Below, one piece after another: positions 42,393-49,945 of a stretch of 64,000 nucleotides of DNA. Positions within the stretch are counted from its first letter, which is position 1, and every line of letters begins with the position of its first letter. Made by a program: the position numbers and the translations under genes. This DNA comes from Paenibacillus swuensis (GTDB lineage Bacteria; Bacillota; Bacilli; Paenibacillales; DY6), in assembly GCF_001644605.1 (NCBI RefSeq), contig NZ_CP011388.1, forward strand, positions 1,907,001 through 1,971,000, given 5' to 3'. The notes beneath the pieces were generated by a model. That model saw nothing but the letters and a program-made list of their open reading frames with translations, did no database searches and was not told where the DNA came from.

Positions 42393-44117
42393 CTATCTCA
42401 TCACAATTCCATGGATTTTTCCTCCACGTGTAGCCACAACAATGGTATCGTCAAAAATAGCCGGAGATGCCTCTATGTTGGCTCCCAAACTGATTTCATG
42501 AAGAACCTTTCCGTTCCGCGCGTCCAAAAGGTGGAGATTTCCCACGGAATCCCCCTGAACGATGTAGGGATTTCCTGCGATGTCCTCGAAATCTACAGGT
42601 GAAGACCAGGCATAGTTGGACATTGTCCAGCGCCAAGCTTCTTTGCCCGTTTTCTTCTCCAGGGCGATCATCAGGCCTCCGCTCAGATTGCCGTAGCGGG
42701 CAACCGTGAAGATCATCAGGTGGCTGATCTTGCCCTTTCCCTTGACGGGGGTGGCCAGAAGTCCGCCGTTGACGGGATGTTCCCCCTTCACGGTAAGTGC
42801 GGGGATGTTCTTTTGCCATAAAGTAACGCCCGTCAGCCCGTCGATTTTGCGGAGAATCGCATTCCCTTTGCTTCCCTGCTTATCCACTTCGGTGCCTGTA
42901 TATAGGAAGGGGTGATCATTCTCAACCTCCACCACCAACGTTGCGTCGGTATCGTCGGTATGCGGCGTTGCCCATACCGGCTGCATCGTCAGGAGATTCA
43001 CACATTGTAATGCGCCCATATTATCGCTGAAATAGGCAAAGTTTTTGTATACCGCTACCGAGTTTTCAATTCCGTGGTAGGTATTTCCTTGCTTGCCCGC
43101 TATGACATAGCGGTATTTCAACGGTTTTGGTTGAACGGAGATGGATGGGCCGGACCGGTCGAACTTGGTGTTTAGCTTAAGCGTATACAATAAACCGTTT
43201 TCTCCGCCAACTGTTAACGTATCGGCGTTTCGGTTAAACAACGCCGAGCTGTCGAATGCGCCCCATCTGCGATAGGCGTAGGGTTCGATCCCTTTTTGAT
43301 AATAAAGACGTTTGCCGTCGATCAGACTGTATATGCCGAAGCCGATTCCGCCTTTCTCGGGAATGCCTTCGCCGACATAAAGCAGCGGATACCCGCGAGA
43401 ATCAAGAGAAGCACTGCCTTTAATCGGATTCCCCGTACGAATCGGCTCGCGAGTCAACTTACCGGTTGCCGTGTCGAGGAAATAGACGTTACCGTCCAAG
43501 GAGGCGTAAATCGCTTCAACGAAGTTTGGTTGTGTTCGGTAAGCTGCATTAAGATTCATGATCTTCTTCGTCTCTTCTTTCCAGCGAACCAGAATTGGCT
43601 GCCCCGTCCATCCCGCTCCGCCGCCCCAAGAAGAACTGCTAGTGGTAAATGACCATGCGGGAACCAACTTCCTTTCCGTTAAGTTACGCTTTCCATAAGA
43701 TGGCGCGTCTCTTAGATGGTTTCCGCGAAACGTAAGTACTCCTTCAATCTCCGTATATTGCTCGGGAAATGTCTGGGGGGAGGGTGTACCTTGGTGTTGA
43801 AAGGTGATTGGTTGGTTGGTCGTCGCCACCGCTTGCAGGGGTAACCATGCTTTCCCCTTTGTGCCGCCGGAGGACTTATCGTCCGGATTTGGAGGTAATG
43901 GTGGTTTAGTGTTAGGTGCTGTTGATTTAGTGTTAGATGATGTTGATGGAGTCAATTTAGTTTCAGATGGAGATGAATTCGGTTTAGGTGATAATGGCGT
44001 TCGATTCGTTGCTTTTGTCTGTTCAATGCTCGGATTTTCCGATTCGGTAAACTGGGTCGTTCCGGCGCATCCGCATGCCAATCCTAACAACACCATAAGA
44101 GCGCATTTCAGTTTCAT
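42393..44117 (-). CDS. PQQ-type beta-propeller lipoprotein
   Basis: A 574-residue exported lipoprotein: signal peptide KLKCALMVLLGLACGC with lipid-attachment Cys at about 16-18. A Pro/Ser/Thr-rich linker (about 20-90) follows. Then come repeats of a propeller with PQQ-like blades (VYFLDTATGKL, LLYTLKLNTKF, LQCVNLLTMQPVWATP, LMIALEKKTGKEAWRW, LHLLDARNGKVLHE). It may be a scaffold or sensor on the outer face of the membrane. GGGGGG lies 5 bases before the chosen ATG. It is not closely linked to the K+ channel gene (75 bases downstream). Confidence 0.82.
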   Translation of the reverse strand: MKLKCALMVLLGLACGCAGTTQFTESENPSIEQTKATNRTPLSPKPNSSPSETKLTPSTSSNTKSTAPNTKPPLPPNPDDKSSGGTKGKAWLPLQAVATTNQPITFQHQGTPSPQTFPEQYTEIEGVLTFRGNHLRDAPSYGKRNLTERKLVPAWSFTTSSSSWGGGAGWTGQPILVRWKEETKKIMNLNAAYRTQPNFVEAIYASLDGNVYFLDTATGKLTREPIRTGNPIKGSASLDSRGYPLLYVGEGIPEKGGIGFGIYSLIDGKRLYYQKGIEPYAYRRWGAFDSSALFNRNADTLTVGGENGLLYTLKLNTKFDRSGPSISVQPKPLKYRYVIAGKQGNTYHGIENSVAVYKNFAYFSDNMGALQCVNLLTMQPVWATPHTDDTDATLVVEVENDHPFLYTGTEVDKQGSKGNAILRKIDGLTGVTLWQKNIPALTVKGEHPVNGGLLATPVKGKGKISHLMIFTVARYGNLSGGLMIALEKKTGKEAWRWTMSNYAWSSPVDFEDIAGNPYIVQGDSVGNLHLLDARNGKVLHEISLGANIEASPAIFDDTIVVATRGGKIHGIVMR

Positions 44118-44255
44118 GGACACCCCCCTCTCTCCCTCTCATTCCTATTCAGGCAGGGGTGGAATATTGTCCATTTTTTTTGCTTAGTGTGGGTTATACC
44201 GACGCAGTTCGATTGAGGCCTTATCGGAACGTTGCCTCTTCCATTAACCAACCTT

Positions 44256-44427
44256 AACGTAGAAATTTTATGCTATTTGCAGAACTATCAGAAATAGCGT
44301 TGAAATTTTACGTTATTTTTGAGATCTTCCCCTTCCTATGGAAGAAATACGCCAAAAGCTCATAATAACGTAAATAAAATACGCTATTATTTTATTTTTT
44401 TTAATAGCGTAATTTTCTTACGTTATT
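44256..44427. repeat. Cluster of four AATAGCGTAA-type palindromic repeats
   Basis: Four imperfect inverted repeats of 23-28 bp at 44256-44278, 44292-44319, 44364-44388 and 44403-44427. The type form is AATAGCGTAA-N(4-6)-TTACGTTATT. Each would fold into an RNA hairpin with one G-U pair. Adjacent copies alternate in orientation. The rest of this 400-base spacer is AT-rich with no gene visible. Confidence 0.75.
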
Positions 44428-44524
44428 CAACGTATGCAGATTCCCTATACCAATACACGCACATAAGCCGGCTCTAACATCAAGCCGGCTTGTTTCTACC
44501 CTATGATTTCGTGTCAACCCTTTT

Positions 44525-45895
44525 TTACATCCTCATCGCTTTACCGATCCGAAGAACTCCCTCGAGAATCTGCTCCTCATTCAAATGGCCATATCCCAAC
44601 AACAAACCATTACCGGAAATCAGAGCCCCGTAGACACCCTCTTCTCGGAATCGTTCCTGAAGTCCGTCCGGGAACGGAGCTTCAAAATCCGCAACTAAAT
44701 GTAGCCCCGCGGCGCGGCCGCAAATGCGGAAATCCCCGCCGAATTGATCCGTCAACGCGCTTAGAAGGATATTACGTCTCCTCCGATACAGCTTCTTCAT
44801 CTTCTGAATATGCCTGCTGAGATGACCCTGATTTATAAAGTGAACCAGCGCAAGCTGTTCCAAGCTTGGGGTCTGATAATCAGAGAGCCGTTTCAATTGT
44901 CTGAAGCCATCCACTAGCGGTTCAGGCACAATCATGTATCCTATCCGAAGTGAAGGAAACATGGTCTTGCTGAACGTTCCGATGTATAGGACCTGGTCCG
45001 GGCATAAACTTTGAAGTGATTGAACAGGAGCCCCGTCATACCGAAATTCACTGTCATAATCATCCTCAATAATGTAACCGACGGTTTGCCGCACATATTC
45101 AATCAGTTCAATTCGACGCTGAATCGGCAGGATGCCGCCCATAGGAAACTGATGGGATGGCGTAACATAGATGCATTGGGGCGAAACGTCCGCCGGAAAC
45201 AGGTGTGTCATTATGCCAAAATCATCAACAGGGATCCCTTGTAAAGCCGCTCCGGTAGAAGTTAAGATGCTCTTCAAATCCTCATTAGACGGATCTTCGA
45301 CCAACACATGATCACGGGATGACAACAAGAGTCTCACGATCAGTTGCAGAGCCTGTACTGCACCACTCGTGATCACAATCTGCTCCGGTCTGCAGATGAC
45401 CCCTCTTGTTTTCCACAGATGTTCCGCCAGGACAAGACGCAGCTCCGGTACTCCACAAGAATCTCCATAGCCTAAGTTTGCCGCGGTAGCATCCATACAG
45501 ACGCTTTGGAGAATAGTTCCCCATTTCTTCATGGGAAACAAATCCACTGCTGGAAGTCCCGTTCGAAAAGAGATCAAATCTCTTTCGGACTCTTCCGACT
45601 CTGGCTTACTCGCAAAAGAAAGAACCGGTTCCATAGGCGAATAAGAGCGCAACTGAGTCCCTTCCGCCACATAAGTTCCCGCACCGGAACGACCTGTTAT
45701 GTAACCTTCGGCTAACAGCAGTTCATATGCTTCCAGAATCACGTTGCGTGAGATATGGAGTTCTGCCGCCAACTCCCTAGTCGAAGGCAGTTTGTAACCG
45801 GCAGGCATCTTTCCCGTCAAAATAGATTCCCGAAATGCTTCAAATACCTGACGAAACATCGGGATATCGCCCTCTGAATCAATTGAGAACCACAA
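44525..45895 (-). CDS. MocR/PdxR-type GntR regulator with aminotransferase domain
   Basis: About 456 residues. The N-terminal GntR winged helix (about 1-75: MFRQVFEAFRESILTGK..LPSTRELAAELHISRNVILEAYELL) is followed by a fold-type-I aminotransferase domain with the PLP-binding Lys in YIGTFSKTMFPSLRIGYMI and the Asp of YIIEDDYDSEFRY. MocR proteins use PLP or an amino-acid adduct as signal. The TTG at 45895 is chosen for GAGGGAG just upstream; the frame runs on to 45958. It is divergent from an EamA transporter, the likely target. Confidence 0.87.
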   Translation of the reverse strand: MWFSIDSEGDIPMFRQVFEAFRESILTGKMPAGYKLPSTRELAAELHISRNVILEAYELLLAEGYITGRSGAGTYVAEGTQLRSYSPMEPVLSFASKPESEESERDLISFRTGLPAVDLFPMKKWGTILQSVCMDATAANLGYGDSCGVPELRLVLAEHLWKTRGVICRPEQIVITSGAVQALQLIVRLLLSSRDHVLVEDPSNEDLKSILTSTGAALQGIPVDDFGIMTHLFPADVSPQCIYVTPSHQFPMGGILPIQRRIELIEYVRQTVGYIIEDDYDSEFRYDGAPVQSLQSLCPDQVLYIGTFSKTMFPSLRIGYMIVPEPLVDGFRQLKRLSDYQTPSLEQLALVHFINQGHLSRHIQKMKKLYRRRRNILLSALTDQFGGDFRICGRAAGLHLVADFEAPFPDGLQERFREEGVYGALISGNGLLLGYGHLNEEQILEGVLRIGKAMRM

Positions 45896-45917
45896 GTGAC
45901 TCCCTCCCTCGAAGTGG

Positions 45918-45975
45918 TACTGTCTAAATGGTCTAATAACGGCACTACAACAGACCATTAGCCTTTGTTACAGTA
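45918..45975. promoter_or_regulatory. Nested inverted repeats between MocR gene and transporter
   Basis: AATGGTCT (45927-45934) and AGACCATT (45952-45959) are perfect inverted arms 17 bases apart. They are nested in TACTGT (45918-45923) and ACAGTA (45970-45975). They lie in the divergent promoter region where the MocR protein should bind. Confidence 0.6.
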
Positions 45976-46007
45976 TACATGAAAGAAGAAGAAAGGGGTC
46001 GTAATAA

Positions 46008-46979
46008 ATGGGATTTTCTAGAAATGCCGCTTATATTGAACTAACCGTCGCTGCTATGTTGGTTGGAAGCTCTGTGGTGGTCGGCAAGCTGACAACGATG
46101 CAAATGCCTGTCTTCCTGTCGCAATCAGCCAGTCTTGCGGTGGCTTTAGTGTTGCTGATCCCGCTGGCGTTGAATCGTCGTGGCGCCTCCTTGCGGGTCA
46201 GAAGAAAAGATTTGTACTCTCTCTTATTGCAAGCTCTCCTAGGGATGTTTCTGTTTCGAATATTCATGCTTTACGGATTGAAATTCGTCTCCGCGGCGGA
46301 AGCCGGCATCGTTACGAGTATGACTCCCGCGGTTGTAGTATGTCTCTCCATCTTTATGCTGAAAGAAAAATTAACCAGAAGGCTGCTGCTCGGCGTCTTC
46401 TGCTCCCTTGCAGGTATTATCAGCATTCAGGCGACCGGTTGGTTTACATCCGTTCCGTCCGTTGCTTCGGAATCATCCAGTCCGTCCACCGCTCCCTGGA
46501 TCGGTCTTCTGCTTATATTGGCCGCGGTCACGGGGGAGGCTATGCTTACCATTTTGCGCAAAATGACTGCAAGCCATGTCTCTTCCTTATTAGGCACAAC
46601 TTATGTAACCTTCTTTTCCTTTCTGATGTTTCTGCCCTTTTCCTTGGTTGAAGCAACGCAGTACGATTGGGCCGCGGCAGGTTACAGAGAATTGGGACTG
46701 GTAGTATACTACGGTATTTTCGTGACGGCGTTGGCTTACCTCTTATGGTTTCGAGGAGTATCCAAGGTATCCGCCGGCACCGCCGCGGTCTTTACAAGCT
46801 GCATCCCGCTTAGCGCCATGTTGTTGTCCTATGCGGTGTTGCGGGAGCCATTCGCTTGGACTCACCTCGTCGGAGGAGCCTTTGTGATTGTCGGCGTATG
46901 GCAAGTTTCCAGTGCTCCCGAGAGAATAGGTCTCAGACATAAACACGGCGACCTCTCTCCGGTGGAATACCGGAACTAG
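46008..46979 (+). CDS. EamA/DMT-family transporter
   Basis: A 323-residue membrane protein with ten predicted helices in two EamA halves (AYIELTVAAMLVGSSVVVGK start; second half from about WIGLLLILAAVTGEAML). Such exporters move amino acids or metabolites. AAAGGGG precedes the ATG. A divergent MocR regulator suggests control by an amino acid or amine, with this as exporter. Confidence 0.88.
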   Translation: MGFSRNAAYIELTVAAMLVGSSVVVGKLTTMQMPVFLSQSASLAVALVLLIPLALNRRGASLRVRRKDLYSLLLQALLGMFLFRIFMLYGLKFVSAAEAGIVTSMTPAVVVCLSIFMLKEKLTRRLLLGVFCSLAGIISIQATGWFTSVPSVASESSSPSTAPWIGLLLILAAVTGEAMLTILRKMTASHVSSLLGTTYVTFFSFLMFLPFSLVEATQYDWAAAGYRELGLVVYYGIFVTALAYLLWFRGVSKVSAGTAAVFTSCIPLSAMLLSYAVLREPFAWTHLVGGAFVIVGVWQVSSAPERIGLRHKHGDLSPVEYRN

Positions 46980-47009
46980 ATCGCCGCTTAACTTCATTAT
47001 GCAGTTAGA

Positions 47010-48815
47010 TTAAGTGACAGATTGCTCCGCCGTCTCCATCAACATCGTGAACGCCAGTGCCGGCACCGCGGCCTCGCCTTGATAGTATACAACCAGCAAG
47101 GTCGTGCGTGTCCGGTCTACAGTGCCGTCCGCACGGAATTGCTGGAGGTCGAAGGGAATCACTTCGATGACCGCATGTTTTTGCAACAACTTCTCGTCCG
47201 CGCCCAAAGCCGCAAAGCCTTCCGATACCCGCTCCGGATGCGCCGCGATCTCCTTCATATAGCCTGCCCAGTCCGATTTCTCCATGGTGAAATCCCACCA
47301 GATTTTGCGCGGCTTATATTTGTGATTCATGAAATAGTCCAGCTTCATCAAGCCGAGAATGACGTCCATATTCTCCGTGCCCCGGTCCTGAAGGAAGCCC
47401 AGCAACCTGGTAAACAAATCCTCCAGCTGATGCCCGATCTTCTGCCATCCCCGGTCCTCCCAATAGTTCCCGAACGCTTGGAAGAAATCGAACGGCGAGG
47501 CAAACTCCCGCTCTATGAGATACTCCAACGTATGGTCCATCCGATGCGCGTTCCAGTATTTCTCCAGCACATCCTCCACCCGCTTGATCCGCACAATATC
47601 GGCAAACGGCAGCAGATCATTGCCCAGAATCTCATATGGCGCATGATCCATATAAATATAGTTGTACTTAGGCGCATCATTACGCATGCCTGTGCCCCGC
47701 AGCATCTTCAGGAAACCAAGCTGCAACTCTTCCGGGCGCAGGGCGAACACATCGTTAAACGTAGTGCGGAATGTGTCGTAATCCTCCAGGGGAAGTCCCG
47801 CGATGAGATCGAGATGCTGATCGATTTTGCCGCTTTCCTTGATTTTGTTCACCGTGCGGGCGAGTTTGGTGAAGTTCTGCTTCCGCTGAATGATCGCGTT
47901 TGTCGGATCATTGGTCGATTGCACGCCGATTTCAAACCGGAACACCCCGGGAGGCGCATGCTCGGACAAGTAATCCAACACTTCCGGACGCATAATATCC
48001 GCGGTAATTTCAAACTGAAACACGCAGCCCTGATGATTTTCAATCAAGAATTGAAAGATTTCCAGCGCGTAATCCCTTTTGATATTAAACGTACGATCGA
48101 CGAACTTGATGAGCTTGGCGCCTTTGTCAATGAGATACAGAATATCCGACTTCGTACGCTCCATGTCAAAATAACGCACTCCCACCTCAATACTCGACAA
48201 ACAGAACTGGCAGGAGAACGGGCAACCGCGGCTCGTTTCAAAATAAACCACCCGGTTCGAGAGGGTCGGCAAATCCTCCTCGAACCGATGCGGGGATGGC
48301 AATTCCGCTAAATTCAGCTTCGGTCGGCCAGGCGTGAGGATGATCTCCTCCCCTTTGCGGTAAGCGAGTCCGTACACGAAATGATATTTCCGCGTTGTCG
48401 ACAGCTCCGTCAACAGATGATGAAGCGTCTCTTCGCCCTCACCCATCACGATGAAATCTGCCTGGGGAATGCGGTTCATCCAATACTCGGTATCATACGA
48501 TACCTCCGGACCTCCGAGGATGATCGTAACCTCGGGTTTGATTTTGCGGATCATCTCCATCACCTTAATGGTCTCTTCAATGTTCCAGATATAGCAGGAG
48601 AATCCGATCACATCCGGGTTTCGGGTGAACAGGTCGGAGACAATATTCATCACCGGATCCTTAATCGTGTATTCCGCAATATCGATATGGAAATCCTTCG
48701 CGCTGAACGCTTTCAGAAAGCGCAAAGCCAAGGAAGTATGGATGTATTTGGCGTTTAACGTCGCTACGACGGTTTTCAGTTGCTTGGCAGGTGCCGGGGT
48801 ATTGCTAGTCGTCAT
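47010..48815 (-). CDS. B12-binding radical SAM protein (DUF4080 type)
   Basis: A 601-residue protein. A cobalamin-binding-like Rossmann domain (about 10-135: DVIGFSCYIWNIEET..IILGGPEVSYD) is followed by a radical SAM domain with the iron-sulphur motif SRGCPFSCQFCLSS (C-x3-C-x2-C). A long C-terminal DUF4080-like part follows (from about 400). These proteins are widespread but their substrate is unknown. The usual corrinoid His of DxHxxG is not seen, so B12 binding is uncertain. It stands alone between unrelated genes. Confidence 0.85.
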   Translation of the reverse strand: MTTSNTPAPAKQLKTVVATLNAKYIHTSLALRFLKAFSAKDFHIDIAEYTIKDPVMNIVSDLFTRNPDVIGFSCYIWNIEETIKVMEMIRKIKPEVTIILGGPEVSYDTEYWMNRIPQADFIVMGEGEETLHHLLTELSTTRKYHFVYGLAYRKGEEIILTPGRPKLNLAELPSPHRFEEDLPTLSNRVVYFETSRGCPFSCQFCLSSIEVGVRYFDMERTKSDILYLIDKGAKLIKFVDRTFNIKRDYALEIFQFLIENHQGCVFQFEITADIMRPEVLDYLSEHAPPGVFRFEIGVQSTNDPTNAIIQRKQNFTKLARTVNKIKESGKIDQHLDLIAGLPLEDYDTFRTTFNDVFALRPEELQLGFLKMLRGTGMRNDAPKYNYIYMDHAPYEILGNDLLPFADIVRIKRVEDVLEKYWNAHRMDHTLEYLIEREFASPFDFFQAFGNYWEDRGWQKIGHQLEDLFTRLLGFLQDRGTENMDVILGLMKLDYFMNHKYKPRKIWWDFTMEKSDWAGYMKEIAAHPERVSEGFAALGADEKLLQKHAVIEVIPFDLQQFRADGTVDRTRTTLLVVYYQGEAAVPALAFTMLMETAEQSVT

Positions 48816-48907
48816 GGTCTTGTTCCTTTTCTGTATAGATCTAATTTCGGGTTGTTGTGTTTATCTACATTATTCTACATGGAAACACCTTTTTACACAA
48901 AAAAGCT

Positions 48908-49774
48908 CTATTCGGGGAGAATTAAGTTTTTGAAGGACTTCCTATACTGAACGGGAGTCTGTCCGAATTTACTTTTGAACAAACGATAAAAATAACTCAA
49001 ATTATCAAACCCGGAATCCATAGCCACCTCAATTACTTCCGCATCCGTGGAGCGCAACAGCTTGGACGCGTATTGCAATCGGAATCCGTTGATCCATTCC
49101 GTAGGGGTTACACCCAGGTGACGCTTAATACTTCGGCTGATATACTCGGGACTTTTGTCACAATAACTATGCAGGGCAGGCAGACCTTCGATGAAATTCT
49201 CTTTTCTTTTCATCGTCATCTGCAGCTCCGTTAACCAGACCGGAATATCCGGCAACACGAGCTCGGGTTTCTGCTGCTTGCTGAATTGTCGAAACAGCAC
49301 CTCGGTAATCAGAGCTTTAAACAAAGAAGGCACATCGGAGCTTCCTGTCCTATAGGCAGCTGACCACGCAAGTCTATGGAAGCGCTTCTTCAATATCAAG
49401 GACTCTGAAACAGGAAGAACGATTTGAGGCGGCGCGGCTGAGTTTATAAGCCTTTCCAGAAATGGGCTGGGACCCAGAAATCGAAACAAATCCTCCATCA
49501 GTCTGGCGGGAAAAGCCACATTCATAATATAGCAGTCGGTGTGGTGCAACTCCTCATAGCTATGTCTGTCACGGGGTCGAATAAAGACCAGTGTACCTTC
49601 CTGCAAGAGCTCCTTAACCCCGTTTACTTGATGGAGCACACTCCCGCCATAGGTAATAAAAAACTCGTAGAAATCATGCTCATGTAATCCTCTTGTATTT
49701 TTGATTGAACAATAATCTGAGAAATGGAATCCGACATCCGGATTAATGAGTTCTGACTCTAAAAACTTTAACAA
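48908..49774 (-). CDS. AraC-family transcriptional regulator
   Basis: About 288 residues: an N-terminal cupin-like sensory domain (about 1-150, HEHDFYEFFITYGGSVLHQVNG) and a C-terminal AraC DNA-binding domain with two helix-turn-helices (HLGVTPTEWINGFRLQYASKLLRSTDAEVIEVAMDSGF split by residues, FDNLSYFYRLFKSKFGQTP). The TTG at 49774 has GGAAGGGG 8 bases before it; ATGs at 49807/49804 lack such a site. It is divergent from the GH8 gene and probably controls it in response to a sugar. Confidence 0.85.
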   Translation of the reverse strand: MLKFLESELINPDVGFHFSDYCSIKNTRGLHEHDFYEFFITYGGSVLHQVNGVKELLQEGTLVFIRPRDRHSYEELHHTDCYIMNVAFPARLMEDLFRFLGPSPFLERLINSAAPPQIVLPVSESLILKKRFHRLAWSAAYRTGSSDVPSLFKALITEVLFRQFSKQQKPELVLPDIPVWLTELQMTMKRKENFIEGLPALHSYCDKSPEYISRSIKRHLGVTPTEWINGFRLQYASKLLRSTDAEVIEVAMDSGFDNLSYFYRLFKSKFGQTPVQYRKSFKNLILPE

Positions 49775-49905
49775 CCCATACACCCCTTCCGACAGAAAAT
49801 GCATCATTTGTCATCATAGTACAAAAAAAAATCGGTATGAAGCAAGAACTAGAAGTCCTCAGTTTGTATAATCATGACAAATGACTTTAAACGCGGGTTC
49901 ATTTA

Positions 49906-49919
49906 TGTAAGCGTTTAAA
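49906..49919 (+). promoter_or_regulatory. cre-like site upstream of GH8 gene
   Basis: TGTAAGCGTTTAAA matches the catabolite-responsive element TGWAANCGNTNWCA at all but one position. It lies 27 bases before the GH8 start codon. CcpA control of a secreted glucanase would be expected. Confidence 0.55.
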
Positions 49920-49945
49920 TCATTAATCCATGAAGGAGGGTTTTA

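Noticed and set aside
44124-44255. A promoter or gene in the spacer before the palindrome cluster
   Set aside because: AT-rich sequence with no clear -35/-10 pair and no frame with a ribosome-binding site.
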